NCBI GenBank assembly: GCA_024752435.1
Contig: CP103037.1
Location: 744,001 to 808,000, forward strand
Reading direction: 5' to 3'
Origin: Allantophomopsis cytisporea
Lineage: Eukaryota; Ascomycota; Leotiomycetes; Phacidiales; Phacidiaceae
Length of the DNA stretch: 64,000 nt
Part shown: in pieces, positions 1 through 11,554 of the stretch
Layout: the number at the start of each line of letters is the position of its first letter
Position numbering within the stretch: the first letter of the stretch is position 1
Position numbers and translations under genes: made by a program
The notes under the pieces: model-generated
Told to the model about the DNA's origin: nothing
Seen by the model: only the letters and a program-made list of their open reading frames with translations
The model's database searches: none

Positions 1-203
1 ATACTATGCCTCTGATCACAAAGGCTCTTAGTGTGGTGGGTTATCCGAGTGGTCATGCGCTCGATTGCGAGGAAGCAATTGATTTTACGCAGAGAACGGG
101 TGTTGACTGCTTGGTTGAGACATTCAGCCTTGATCAGGCCAACGAGGCTTATGAGAAGATGCTCAATGGTCATGTGAGATTCCGGAGTGTGATTGTTATG
201 TAG
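1..203 (+). CDS. Zinc-dependent alcohol dehydrogenase, 3' end
   Basis: This is the C-terminal fragment of a medium-chain zinc alcohol dehydrogenase whose start lies left of the window. The visible residues include the GYPSGHALD segment followed by EEAIDFTQ and the terminal pattern NEAYEKMLNGHVRFRSVIVM. That ending is typical of fungal ADHs, where the last helix and strand close the nucleotide-binding domain. The zinc ligands and the GxGxxG motif lie outside the window, so substrate preference cannot be read. The frame is open from the window edge to the TAG at 201-203, and the gene converges on the cyclase-family gene to its right. Family call is fairly sure; exact enzyme is not. Confidence 0.75.
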   Translation, partial: TMPLITKALSVVGYPSGHALDCEEAIDFTQRTGVDCLVETFSLDQANEAYEKMLNGHVRFRSVIVM

Positions 204-793
204 CAAGGTGCAATCTTGCGAGGAAAGGTAGGGTTTTAAGTGGTATCTTATGATATGTTTTGGAGATTGTAGGCACAATAAAGCTTTGGTTTATCTGGAT
301 CATCATATATCTAATGGGTTTGATATGAGTGCCAAGGGCTCCAAGTAGAAGTTCTCAATATGTGAAGTGTAACACTACGTGAGCTAACATATTCTCAAGC
401 GTTTTGGTTACGCTCATTTGAACCCAAACATTTGAACAACTGTAACAAATGTATTAAGTCAAGCTCTATCTTTTATGATATCACAGGTACAGAGCGGAGT
501 CCAGTACCCAAGTTTTTGGGCATTCTATCGGTCTTTTCATGGTAAATTTACCTTTTTCTTATACATTAGGCGCAACTTGTGAACTAGCATTTAAACTGTA
601 TTTCATTTACCTCCTGCTTAGCTTGTGACTGATTATAAGCAAGGTCGCGAGGGATGTGGAGGCTCAAGAGTTTCAAAGCAGAATTCTCACGCTTTTGAGC
701 TACATATACACAATACACATGAACAACTGGCATTGAAAAGTCCAGGTCATGTATACACAGCTATATATGAGGTTCCATTATCAATGATCAGCT
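204..793. other. Intergenic, convergent 3' ends
   Basis: This AT-rich stretch lies between two converging genes and should hold both 3' untranslated regions. I see no credible coding frame, repeat or RNA gene in it. Confidence 0.6.
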
Positions 794-1848
794 CTACAAT
801 ATCGCCATCCCGTTCGGCGGGCTTGCCACCCCCCCAGGAACTTTCAGTGGGACACTCGAAAAGAAAAAAGACCACCTCTCCTTCTCCCTACACTCTACTG
901 CTAATCTTTCTAGATCGAAAAGCTCTCCGATTGGGAGTCCCCAACCTGCAAGAAGCCACTCATGTAGGGCAAATCTCCCTCCAAAGAACGGTAACGACTC
1001 GAACGCAGGTTGGTCACCAGCAACAGCCGCAAAACCCTTATCCCAGATCCAGCGTAAAGTCTCCTCACACGCCAAGACGCCAATGGCTTCTTGAGGTGGT
1101 TCAATGCGTGCATACTTGGCTGCGTCTTCAGTGGATAGGCCGCGGAGGGCATTAAGATAACCGGTGCGTATGAAGAGAATGTCACCTTGTTTGATGGAGA
1201 CATTTTGAGAGGCGGCTATCTCTTCAAGGTCACCGACGGTGATGTGGGTTGTCTTGAGAGGCTCTACTTGTCGCCCTTTTGCAACCATCCATGAGTAGTA
1301 GTCTAGCAGGACGCCGCGGCCTACAATGCCGCCATTTTCAACCCATACTTTTGGGAGATGTCAGTTGCAGTTAAGATATTGGGAGGGTTTACAGACCATG
1401 GATTCCGTTTTTGGTGGATTCAAATATTTCGTCTTGCGTAATTCCATTGTAATACACTTTATGGTCCTGGTATCCTGTCTACCATGAGCCCTGTACTTCC
1501 GTTGGCGAGAGTCCGCAACTGACCAAAATGCCTCAAACCATCCCATTGAGTACTTGTCTGCGTATTAAAGGTAAGAACATCATCGTTGATCGTCCGAGGC
1601 CCCTTATAATGAATGTGTTGGTGGAAAGGCTGTCGATTGAAGGATGGGAATTGGGGACCTTTGAGATCCCAGTCTGTTGAGATGCGTATACCGTCAACTA
1701 CCTCTTTCATAGCTGCTACTGTTGTCTCGGGAGTCAATCGATTGAGCGTTCCCAGCTCATCGTCATCTCCGTGCAGACCCCAGGCATTGCCTCGGGGTCC
1801 ATCCTTCCTTAACGGCAAAGAGTCGAATGGAGGATATGCATTTGGCAT
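794..1848 (-). CDS. Cyclase-family (kynurenine formamidase-like) hydrolase
   Basis: Predicted product of 318 aa in the cyclase superfamily (PF04199-type), metal-dependent hydrolases related to kynurenine formamidase. Three exons were assembled: 1848-1524, 1474-1397 and 1347-794. The joins restore family motifs: STQWDGLRHFGYQ across intron 1 (49 nt) and GIHVWVENGGIVGRG across intron 2. The phrase QWDGLRHFG is the fungal version of the metal-binding HxGTHxD region. The C-terminal part holds TGYLNAL, AGDQPAFES and HEWLLAGWGLPIGELFDLE, all usual for this fungal subfamily. There is no signal peptide, so it is probably cytosolic. The substrate is unknown. It sits tail to tail with an alcohol dehydrogenase, which could suggest a small catabolic neighbourhood, but that is inference. 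Confidence 0.82.
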
Positions 1849-2535
1849 GATGTGATACCTTAGGGGAGCAGCGATGTTGGTTCAGGTTTATCTAAACTTA
1901 TGAGAATATGTGAACAGCACGAGACTTTCTTTCATGTGATGTGCTTGCTCATTGAGGAATTGAATAACTTCGGTATCCTTAGAGCTACGTACAATCCCCG
2001 TCTGTCTTTAGTGTAGCCGACGGGTTGCATATTGTTGATCATGACAACCCCCCACTTATTGTCGTGCTTTCGCGGAGTAAAGATGTTGCCAATAATGCAT
2101 CTTGCGAAAAATTAAAGGTTCATCAGAAATCGTATTTCCGGATATAGCTTCACTACCTTTTACTTGAATAGTTTAAGTATTTTGTATTACCAAAGCTTCT
2201 AATAGAGATATTTTGAACTTAACATTTGTTGAAAAGCTGGGCGAGAGGCATTTCTCAAGACTCATAGTTGTGTATCCGAGTATCTAGTATATCTACCACT
2301 TTGTCATATTCCGGGGTTGGTTTAAGGCGTCTTGCTAAGTACCTAGGTAGGTAGCGACGTAAGGTAAGATAACACAGTAGGTGGGTAATTAATGTTTTAC
2401 CATAGCCTCGCTAATAATCTTCCTAGCACTTACCCAACTACCTAGCCTCGCCGACGTGATATTATGGTACCTTTCCCTGCACTCCTTCTACCCTCTTACA
2501 TTAAACCCTATCATACTCATAACTCTCGAATCAAA
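1849..2535. promoter_or_regulatory. Divergent promoter region
   Basis: This is the shared upstream region of the cyclase-family gene (leftward) and the B-box protein gene (rightward). It contains a palindromic CCTAGG with a GGTAGGTA run at 2341-2353. It also holds an imperfect inverted repeat: 2377-2388 against 2430-2441, 11 of 12 positions pairing. No coding frame is supported. Confidence 0.45.
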
Positions 2536-3714
2536 ATGTCTGCAACAGACAGGAGTCTCCTAGAGAGACTCAATGCGTTGAAGAAAAGCAATATTGAATT
2601 CACCTCTACTGCTGCCTCTTCACCAGCGAAGGCTATGTTAGAGAGGGTAAGGACGGGAAGCGTAAGGAAAGAGGGCGTAGATGAAAATCTCAGTGAAAGG
2701 CTGAAGGCCATCCGGGAAGGAAATGCGTATTCTTCGCCAGGTGTCCCAGAAAAGAGGAGAGATGTGACGGCTGTGCGGGGGGAGCAATATAGGGCGGAGA
2801 TGGGGGGTGAGGAGGGACATGTAATGCATTCTGCCGATGATGTTGGGCGAACAGATCGGAAGGTAGGAAAAGTCAATGAGGAAGATGATGTCTTACTGAA
2901 TCCGTACGGCGGCGAGAGGAGTTTGGAAGAGATGTTGGGCGAGCTTGGCATTGAGGACTTGGATTTTGGCGACAATAGTGATGGTCATGTGGAAGGGAAA
3001 GAAGAGATGGGGAGACTCCTTTCCGAAGCAAAGCGTACTCTTTCGAAGGGGAAAGCTGAGGAATCTAGCACTGTAGGGAGCACAGCTGGGCGGCTGAACT
3101 TGGATTTAAGTGCATTTGAGCTGGATGATAGGGTTGGTCAGGAAGATAGGCAGGACGAGCACGCAGGGCAAGGAGAAAGTGGAACTGGGGTAAATGTAGA
3201 GGACGAGGAAGCCGATGCCATTATATCGCGGCTACAGGATCAAATTGCGTGGGAGAAACGGCATGGTGTTCACTCTCCATCTCCTACGCCCTCACCTCCA
3301 CGGTCACAGTCACCAGTTGCCAAAATCTCGTCGCCTTCCAGGAGCAACGATCCCGCTGATACTTTCTCTCTCCCTTCTGTCCCCTCCTCCCTCCCTGCCC
3401 CACAACGAAATAGCCTTGATTTTGAATCCGACATTGCCAAGCGGATGGCTGCTTTAAATAGCAATAGTCTGGGCCTACCGAGTGCGCCGACTGGAGCACC
3501 TAGCACTCTAAAGGGTGCGGGTGTAGGGAAAGCTGTTGGGAAAAAGTACACAGATGAGGAGATTGAAAAATGGTGCATTATCTGCTCTGATGATGCGACG
3601 GTCAAGTGTCTAGGCTGTGAGGGAGATCTCTACTGTGCACTGTGCTGGCATGAAGGACATGTGGGACCTGATGCGGGATTCGATGAGCGGAGACATAAGA
3701 TGTTAAAAGTCTGA
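2536..3714 (+). CDS. ANCHR/ZFYVE19-like B-box zinc-finger protein
   Basis: A single-exon gene of 392 aa. The ATG at 2536 (MSATDRS) was chosen over an in-frame ATG 72 nt upstream because it begins the family-typical N-terminus. The protein carries repeated short leucine/arginine motifs (LLERLNALKKSN, LSERLKAIREG, IISRLQDQI) resembling the MIT-interacting motifs of ANCHR, then a long acidic/serine-proline linker. The last ~47 residues form a cysteine-rich zinc finger with CIIC, CLGC, CALC and HEGH. In animals ANCHR is an abscission-checkpoint regulator that binds VPS4; fungal homologues are poorly studied. Role in ESCRT-linked cytokinesis is therefore inference from the domain layout. No membrane segment or signal peptide is seen. 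Confidence 0.72.
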   Translation: MSATDRSLLERLNALKKSNIEFTSTAASSPAKAMLERVRTGSVRKEGVDENLSERLKAIREGNAYSSPGVPEKRRDVTAVRGEQYRAEMGGEEGHVMHSADDVGRTDRKVGKVNEEDDVLLNPYGGERSLEEMLGELGIEDLDFGDNSDGHVEGKEEMGRLLSEAKRTLSKGKAEESSTVGSTAGRLNLDLSAFELDDRVGQEDRQDEHAGQGESGTGVNVEDEEADAIISRLQDQIAWEKRHGVHSPSPTPSPPRSQSPVAKISSPSRSNDPADTFSLPSVPSSLPAPQRNSLDFESDIAKRMAALNSNSLGLPSAPTGAPSTLKGAGVGKAVGKKYTDEEIEKWCIICSDDATVKCLGCEGDLYCALCWHEGHVGPDAGFDERRHKMLKV

Positions 3715-5976
3715 GAAGGCAACGATTGCCTTGGATTCTACCTGCTACTAGAACTACCGCCCTCATGCCCTTCACCTACATCTCGTCGTTGGCGTTATCT
3801 TGTCATCTAGGATCGATTGGCATTTTAGCTCCCGGCCCATTGCTGATGGTCCTCCCCTCATTGACCCGATACCTGACGAAATGTGAAAGTCCTCCGATAA
3901 ACCCCGTTGAGCGTATGCCCATCACTAAATCACCCAAAATCACTTTTACAAGAGGCCTTCTGCAAAGATGCAAAACCTCAAGTAAGCATAAGCTACAGCT
4001 TCTCCTACTCTTACTAACATCAAGCGAGGTGCCTATTCTCAATTGATTTTGCAGAACCGTTAGCTTATACGACGAGCTTGCATATATATGTAAACTCACA
4101 ACATATTTGTAGAGGCTATTGTCCTGCTGAATCATATATACGCGGTCATCAAGTTCGGCCTACCAGTTTGCCGTATCAAGCTAGAATCGAGGTAATATCA
4201 GGACATATGTTGTATATACTCGTTTTACTATGGAGTTGAGCACTCGTATTGAAAATACAGTTGCGAATTTTATGTCTGTAGATAATACCACAACACCAAC
4301 TAAGCCAGACCCAACTGGTTGAACATATGGACTGTTTTAAGTGAAGGTCATATACATCTTGAACGTATTACTGAAAAGGTGCAAATACCGTACGCCTGAT
4401 CTTCAGAAGATCAAGAGATTGATTAAGACCCAGTGTATGATTCCACAGCTAGTTTGGTGGCTCCCAGAAGCTCTGTTACCCTATATTTAAAGTCTTAACG
4501 ATCTCTATACAAGCGCTCCGCTTTGAACTTATCTCCAGAGTACTAGAGTTGGTGTGTTTGACACTGCCGGGGGGAGGCTTTTGGTCAATAAGGAGGTCGT
4601 CAATAGCAATACCGCCAAAAACAAAACAAAACAAATAAGAAAGTCGGGTTTCGCTTCTCGAGGGCTCTCTTCGAAGAATGACGGTCTTATTCTATTTCAA
4701 CTACTACACACACAGAAATGGAAGCGGTTACTTATCTTCGAAGTAGTCCAAGTGGAACTTCTACTTCAGCGAAGACAGCACGTACTGCATCCGGTGACCA
4801 ACCGCGATAGCTCTTGAATATTCGTACATTTGTAGACGATCATAGTTACAGTATCGGAGCTATCCACCGTGTAGACCAGCTACGGTCCCACAACAGTAAC
4901 CAATGACGTTCTCGTGCGGTGGATTCCTTACGCGACTCAACCTCCTGCTTGATATTAATCTCTTCAATAACTTTGCATTTTCTGCTGCGCATAGAGCACA
5001 GAGACAAACACAATCCCGGAAACTCGCATTTTCACAAATTTTTGAGCTACAGTAATACCTTTACTATGGAGGCAACATACCATGTGCTGGTGCTAGGAAA
5101 GAGATAGAGATCTTCATTGGGTGAAATGGACTCAAACACACGAAATTCGCAGCGCCCACATACTAACTCACTGGGGCTGTTAATACCGTAGTGTATTTCT
5201 GTGTAACCATAATAACTGCTTTGATGTGTTTCATAGAGTTCGGTGGAACGATCAGTGGCCTTAATTAATGCGGCAGTAACAGTATCATGGTTCTGATGGG
5301 TTGCATTTGATTCAATTTATTTTTATACTCATCCTCCTTACCCCCCCCAGTCATTAAGTTGGTCGGGGTCAAGAATACCAGCTATTTGCCAAATGACACA
5401 CCTACCACCTCAGAGACTATGCAATACTGGAGGGAGCCGATCACGATCACCTCAGAATTGACTGGAACCCTTGATACATGTCCGGGAGTATATTCGTTTT
5501 ATTGAGTTCTTCATCATTCTTACACCAAGCCTCTGTTGTTTGCTAACCTTCCATTAGGACTTTACGCACTGGATTTGGCCAAGGATCCTCTGTGGACTGT
5601 AGTTTTATTTGGAAGCAGCGTTTATATGAACTTTTATCCTCTTGTATAAACTTTCTTCGTTCGATTCGTAGTTTCTCAATCATACTCCTTCGGATTGCTC
5701 TCTTTGCATAAGATTTGTAAAAAGAGATCGGTCAAGTGGAAGATAATCACTCGGAAGGTATTGTCAATGTAGGATGTATGAAGCGAGAGGTGATCAAATC
5801 AATTTATTGCTCAGGCCGAGTTTGGAAACCTCCTCCACAGCACATAAAATAGAACGCCTTTCGCAAGATACAAGAAACGACAGAAACACGTCAAAGCAGA
5901 TACGCCGTACCCTGTTTTCAGCATCGCAACTCCGAATCCAGTACACGTAAGATACAACAAATTACCGTTGAGCAGA
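3715..5976. other. Gene-poor 2.3 kb intergenic region
   Basis: A long AT-rich stretch between a rightward and a leftward gene (3' end to 3' end). All reading frames here are short and without family features. I see no tRNA, long repeat or transposon remnant. Confidence 0.5.
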
Positions 5977-7883
5977 TTAGTTGTCAGCTTCGTCATCATC
6001 TCCACGAACATTCCTTCCGGCAGCACCGTAGCCAGGTTTCTTTGTTCTACCAGTGATATCTCCCCAAGTCGCACCGAATCGTCTTCCTGTGCTGGCGAGG
6101 AGACCCTCCTCTTCGTCGATCTCAGCATCACGATCCAATTCGTTCATATTCAACTTTGGGGTGCGGAACAACGCTGTCAGGAAGACAATGAGGAAGACAG
6201 CTAGAAAGGCGAATTGGGCCCAAAAATCTAGGACGCCGAAGAAGGGGAAGTTGACAGTGACGCGATTGAGGAAAGTTGATACCACGGACGGAGTACATAC
6301 GTCCTTAGAAGCAGAGTCCGAAGAGAGCTCGCTACAAGGCTTGATAAGGTCCTTATGATTTGTACAATCTGGTTGAGCTCCTGGATGCTTTGGGGGATTG
6401 CTGCAGAATGTTTGTGGACCGTAGATTGCATACTGTGGTGCTACAATCATAGCCAGTGAGTAGTTGACTGCCAGCATCATTAAGGTAAGCATTACAGTTG
6501 CCATAAGCATTGCTTGTGGCGAAGTATGTCCCTTTCTGATTTCAAAGATGCGCAGCCAGAGGAAGCGGATTCCGATTGACGCAATCCCAGCAACTGAGCT
6601 GCTAAACATGAAGAGGACAAGCAGAGCCATGAGGATATAGTCGATGGGGAATACTCGGGCTGACTGTACGAACAGCCAGTTGATTGGCTGGAAAACGTTG
6701 ATGCTGCCGAGAATATATCCACAATGTTGCTTGCAGATTGAGTTCGTGGCCTTATCAATACCCGTAATGAGCATAGATACCCAGATCACTACTGCAAGGA
6801 CAAGAAGCAAGAATCCTCCAATGAGTTTTAAGGGTCTGAAAACTGCGCAGACCTTTGTCCAAGCACGAACAATGATTGATTTACCTTCGCCCATGGCTTC
6901 GTGTGCAAGTCGCTCACGTCTAACAAGTGTGCGCTCCTCCCGAATGAGAGACTCCAATTCCCGCTGCTCCTTGAGTGGGAGGCCCTCTCTTCGACCTTGG
7001 TTTCGTCCCTCAAGCTGTCTTTGACGTTCTCTGTTTTGCTCAAGAGCAGAGGCGGTAGTCTCGGAAAGCTGTGGGGCAGAAACCGATGGTGCAGACTTGA
7101 TGAAAGAAATTGGCAGAAGCGCAAAGCCTGCAGCAGTATATAGAATATATAGAAGAGTACCCAAAGTGATAAGAAGACCAAGAGCAAATGTCAAGGCCCT
7201 TTCCCCATGATTCTCTGCCAAAAGTCGCTTGAAGTAGTCCAAGTCCATGTGCGCACCTTTGCGGTCTCTAGCAACTGGGACGAAGAACCCAATTAGGAAC
7301 AAGATGACCACAAGAACAATGAAGATCAAGGTGTACTTCAGAGCTCCCCAAAATTGCTGTCCAAACGTTTGGGTTCCTTCTTCGCTATCTACTTCGTCAT
7401 ATTCCTCGTACCAGAAGTAAGTGAAGGGCACCACAATAAGGCATAGTAATGCATCGAGACTATAGAGACTATAGTAGACAATCTTGAGCTGAAGAAGGAT
7501 GTTGTGAACTCGCTCTGGGGTCGCCCAATCCTTCTTGGCACCCAGTTTAGAAGAGGATGTCGAGGAGACGAGCGCAATGTCGACTGGTAGCAGCAGGACC
7601 GTCGCCAGGAGAGCCGTGAGAGTGATTATTGTAACTGTACTGACTATAGCGGATCGTTCGCGTGGGGTTTGGTATGTATATGTGAAGATCGCAGCAATCT
7701 AATAATGTCAGTCGTTTTACCCAAATGACGTCGTTGCTTATCGCAAGCCAAGCTGAAGCCTGATGTCGGAAGCCGGTACGACCTTGGGTTGATCGTGTCG
7801 AAATATCAAGGACATACCAGTGCTACAAGTCCAACTGCGACTGCATAGGCAACCCAGATGAAAGCTGTTTGGATAAGAGCCAT
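5977..7883 (-). CDS. Lysosomal cobalamin transporter LMBD1-like
   Basis: A two-exon gene encoding 595 aa (exons 7883-7818 and 7698-5977; intron of 119 nt, phase 0). It is a multi-pass membrane protein of the LMBR1/LMBD1 family, which in animals moves vitamin B12 out of lysosomes and in fungi is annotated as a probable vacuolar transporter. The start reads MALIQTAFIWVAYAVAV, and exon 2 opens with IAAIFTYTYQTPRERSA, the conserved end of the first helix and first loop. Several hydrophobic helices follow, a charged central loop (EREQRELESLIREERTLVRRERL order of features) and a C-terminal acidic tail (GDDDEADN). Many fungi do not use cobalamin, so the true cargo in this organism is uncertain; the family assignment is firm. 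Confidence 0.88.
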
Positions 7884-8782
7884 AATCACTTTAGGTGATG
7901 CGTATTGAGCTGATAAGGTGCAATTAATTCGGCTCCAGTTCGGGATTTGGCTGAAGTGAGATATCTTAGGGTGGGAGAAGTATTTCACTGTCGTGAAGAC
8001 AAAGTAGAGTTAGGAAATCCTTGCTCCCTGGTTGCAATGGAAACAATGCTGTGTAATTAATAGAGTTGGAATGTTGGACAACGTTCCCTGATGAACGCAT
8101 TGAGGAAGTGAAATAAGGCTGTGTAGGAAGGCTGAGAATCATATCAACCCTGTCGTCATGCTATGTCATGTCACGTTCTTTCTAAAGAACTTCATTCAAC
8201 TAGAATCATATATCCTCTATCCATGGAACATGTGCCTTTCCTGGTCAATCAACCACTTTAGCTTAGCTATCCTTTTCATTTCCCATCTTTTTATGTCATT
8301 CGGTGCATCATCATTTTAGATCATGAACTCGCTGGACTCTATGCATTATGCCGATCTGAGTTTACATTCCGACGATTCTCAAATAGACCAAACTTTATGG
8401 AACCAGATCTACAGGCCCCCATGCCCATAGCTTCTCCATCACAAGGGCATCCTAAGGTTCAGTACCCAGAAGGTATTTCAAAGATAAGTATATATAGACT
8501 GGCCAATAAGTTCAGGAGATCAAGTGCGTTAGACACGTAGAATGTACTGTGTATAGCAGATTGCTTATTGTCAGCTTGCTACTATGAGCTCTATGTGCAA
8601 TTATGATATCTTCATCGCATTTGCTTTCAATCACTATATATTGGCTATCAGGAAACCTCTACCTCGTCGAAGTCCTACTTTCACTTCCCTTGTTTCTGAT
8701 ACTTTTTGAATTCATTAATTGGAGTCTGGAGGGATCAATTCCTGTGTTATGGCAAGGAATGGTGAGTATGGCCGGATTTGTA
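7884..8782. promoter_or_regulatory. Upstream region of LMBD1-like gene
   Basis: This holds the promoter of the leftward transporter gene and the 3' flank of the Dsc3 gene, which is read in the same direction. No credible coding frame or repeat is visible. Confidence 0.45.
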
Positions 8783-9676
8783 TTATGAGGCCAGGCTTAG
8801 TATGCCTCCGAATACAAGGCTCAACACGAACCCCGTAAAGACAGCCATCTGCATTTGCTTACTCCATATACCTTCTTCGCGGATTGCCCATCCGACAGCA
8901 CCCAAAGGCCACATAAATCCAATAACACTACCCCAGATAAGAATGTCCATAGACCCTTCAGCAATATCATTGCCAAACCCCCCTGGACCTGACCCATCGT
9001 TCACACCGTTGTTGTCAAGCCACGCATCCTCCATTCGCCGCAGCTCTGCTTGGGAAGGCATTGTATCAGGCGTGTAAGAACGAGATTGTATTGCCATGAA
9101 TTGAAGACGTAGCTGACCAACCTCAGCCGCTGAGAATCCTGTCGATAGAAGTCGATCAAATCCTCTCGGAGGGGGGGTAGTAGTCTGGTTCTCATGGTGT
9201 CCACTCGATACCGCTCCGGTCTCAAGCTCCTTCGGCGGCTTTGGGCCTGTTACAGAGGCCAGAGCAGCATTCTTTTCTGCCTCTAGCTCTTTTGGACTCA
9301 AATCATCTCCAATGGAACAGTTTATATAGACTCGAGCAGACTCAGGTTCAACCTCCTTCTCCTTTCCCTTCCAATTCGTGGCAGGACTTGATTTCGGTGG
9401 CGGAGGTTTTAACTTTAGCGCAGAGCTCAGCGTTGAAGTATCATTGAGTATTTTCCCACCATAGATCAGCCGTAATCGACTCGATGCGACAGAAGTAGGA
9501 ACATTCGCTCGTATGCGGTGTTTGAGCGAAATGACTGTCGTACTCGAAGGATCATTTATTTCAACGGTGAGATCGGGTATAGACGTTGTGAATCGTACAA
9601 CTACATGCAGAATGTCAGGAGTCGCATGGGGTGCTGATACCGAAGCGGCCTTAGACGATGAGCGTTCGGTGGCCAT
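8783..9676 (-). CDS. dsc3: DSC E3 ubiquitin ligase complex subunit 3
   Basis: A single-exon gene of 297 aa. The start is the ATG at 9676 (MATERSSS); a further-upstream in-frame TTG was not used. The N-terminal ~90 residues form a ubiquitin-like fold with VISLKHRIR and SSRLRLIYGGKIL. A Pro/Lys-rich linker follows, then the DUF2407 C-terminal block with GFDRLLSTGFSAAEVGQLR. Two membrane helices close the protein (about 245-264 and 276-295). This architecture matches Dsc3 of the Golgi DSC E3 ligase, which in fission yeast and Aspergillus controls cleavage of SREBP and hypoxia and azole responses. Other DSC subunits are not in the window. It is transcribed divergently from the kynurenine aminotransferase gene. 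Confidence 0.86.
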   Translation of the reverse strand: MATERSSSKAASVSAPHATPDILHVVVRFTTSIPDLTVEINDPSSTTVISLKHRIRANVPTSVASSRLRLIYGGKILNDTSTLSSALKLKPPPPKSSPATNWKGKEKEVEPESARVYINCSIGDDLSPKELEAEKNAALASVTGPKPPKELETGAVSSGHHENQTTTPPPRGFDRLLSTGFSAAEVGQLRLQFMAIQSRSYTPDTMPSQAELRRMEDAWLDNNGVNDGSGPGGFGNDIAEGSMDILIWGSVIGFMWPLGAVGWAIREEGIWSKQMQMAVFTGFVLSLVFGGILSLAS

Positions 9677-10093
9677 TAGGGACAAGCACTTGGGAGCTTG
9701 TAGGTAGCTTGCTGAAAGACATTCAGTATTGTCTTACATATCACAATGAATTACCAACCGATCTGCAACTCATCTTTGTCCTTACAATAGATGAACAGAG
9801 TTCGTATTAGAAGTCACGGTGATGATGTTTATGTATTTCGTCACACGAACACTTGAGTGTACGGTACCTAGGTATGTAGGTATGCCTCGGAGCTCTCCCC
9901 CAGAGGCGGCCGCTTAAATACGCTAATGGTCGCTCATCACCCCTGCCAAATTGTGTGATTGAGGTATTAGTAGTATGTTTGTATGTACGATAACCGGAAC
10001 GTACTTTTCGCCATATATGAACAACATCCTGGGATAGATTTTGGAGAAGGTTTCTATTAAATCTTTCTGAACTTTTCTGCTTCAAAATTTCCC
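9677..10093. promoter_or_regulatory. Divergent promoter dsc3 / aminotransferase
   Basis: A 417-nt shared upstream region. It contains a GGTACCTAGGTATGTAGGTA run at 9863-9882 and a CCTCGG hexamer at 9885-9890, roughly equidistant from both starts. Function of these motifs is unproven. Confidence 0.4.
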
Positions 10094-11554
10094 ATGCGAT
10101 CGGGTTCTCTTGTCCAGATTGCACGATCTCTGCCAAGAAGACAACAGCTCCGAAATCGCACAGTCATCGGCTTCATACGGGAATTCAATACTACAATGTC
10201 AGCGAAAGGAAAGCTCCAACCAGCGGCGAGAGTTGCCGGTAGAAAGCAAGATGTCTGGTATGATATATGTCTTTACTAACTATTCTGTGTATCGCCTTTG
10301 GCGTAACTGAGTAGTTAGCTATCATGCTTACATATTCTCAGGTCTATCGTCAACGAAGCAGCCGCTGCTTCTCCAAAACAGCCGATTGTCAACATGGGCC
10401 AAGGCTTCTTTGGATACAACCCACCAAAATTCATTATCGATGCCGCAAAGAATGCTCTCGACAGAGTCGAATGCAACCAATATTCTCCCACCAAGGGTCG
10501 CCCACGTCTCCAGAAGGCCATTGCTGATGCTTACAGCCCATTCTGGGGCAGAAAGCTCGAACCAAGCGAAGTCACAATTACGACTGGCGCCAATGAAGGG
10601 ATGTTGAGTGCTTTCATGGCCTTTATTGAAGATGGGGACGAGGTTATTGTATTTGAGCCATTCTTCGACCAATATATTAGCAATATCGAAATGCCTGGCG
10701 GAAAGATCAAGTACGTTCCATTACACCCACCACCAACTGGAGCGACTGAGACTTCATCTGCCGCTGAGTGGACCATTGATTTCGCTGAGCTTGAGGCTGC
10801 TATCACTCCCAAGACCAAGATGATCGTTCTCAATACTCCACACAACCCTGTCGGCAAAGTGTTTTCCAAAGAGGAGCTTATTAAGATTGGCGAACTCTGT
10901 GTTAAGAATGAAATCATCATTCTTTCTGATGAGGTATACGACCGCTTATTTTATGTGCCATTCACTCGCATTGCGACCCTATCGCCTGAAATCGAGCGTT
11001 TAACACTTACTGTTGGTTCTGCTGGTAAGAACTTCTATGCTACTGGCTGGCGTGTAGGCTGGCTTATTGGCCCCGAGCACCTCCTACAATACGTTTCTGC
11101 CGCCCACACCCGTATTTGCTACAGCAGTGTTTCGCCACTCCAAGAGGCTGCTGCTATAGGATTTGAGGAAGCCGATAAAAACGGATTCTGGGATGCAGCC
11201 AAGAAAGACATGAAGGGAAAGATGGACAAGTTCAATGAGATATGGGATGAGCTTGGCTTGCCATATTCCGATCCAGAAGGAGGTTACTTTGTCCTAGTGA
11301 ACATGAGCAAGGTCAAATTGCCTGCTGACTACCCATTCCCACCTCATGTTGCTGAGAGACCGCGGGATTTCAAGCTTAGTTGGTTCTTAATTCAGGAGGT
11401 TGGCGTTGCTGCCATTCCACCTACCGAATTTTACACCGACTCAAATGCCCATATCGCTGAGAACTATCTTAGATTTGCTGTTTGTAAGGAAGACAGTGTA
11501 TTAGAAACGGCAAAGGACAGGCTGAGAGGATTGAGGAAGTACATCTCGAACTAG
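10094..11554 (+). CDS. BNA3: Kynurenine aminotransferase (Bna3-like)
   Basis: A two-exon gene for 458 aa (exons 10094-10257 and 10342-11554; the split codon is the W of QDVW). It is a class I/II PLP aminotransferase of the kynurenine--oxoglutarate/CCBL type, converting kynurenine to kynurenic acid. Motifs include QGFFGYNPP, NQYSPTKGRPRLQKAIADAY, NTPHNPVGKVF, SDEVYDRL and SAGKNFYATGWRVGW, whose lysine (about residue 284) should bind PLP. The first 34 residues are rich in Arg with no acidic residue until the presequence end (SLPRRQQLRNRTVIGF), resembling a mitochondrial presequence. An in-frame ATG at 10196 (MSAKGK) would give a cytosolic form. Substrate range among related aminotransferases is broad, so kynurenine is the best guess. 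Confidence 0.87.

Noticed and set aside
625..1155. 176-aa plus-strand open frame
   Set aside because: It lies antisense to the third exon of the cyclase-family gene and has no family features.
2464..2535. Earlier in-frame start of the ANCHR-like gene
   Set aside because: The extra 24 residues are not typical of the family; the ATG at 2536 begins the conserved part.
5653..5680. TTCGATTC resembling a tRNA T-loop
   Set aside because: The flanking bases do not pair and no acceptor or anticodon stem can be built.
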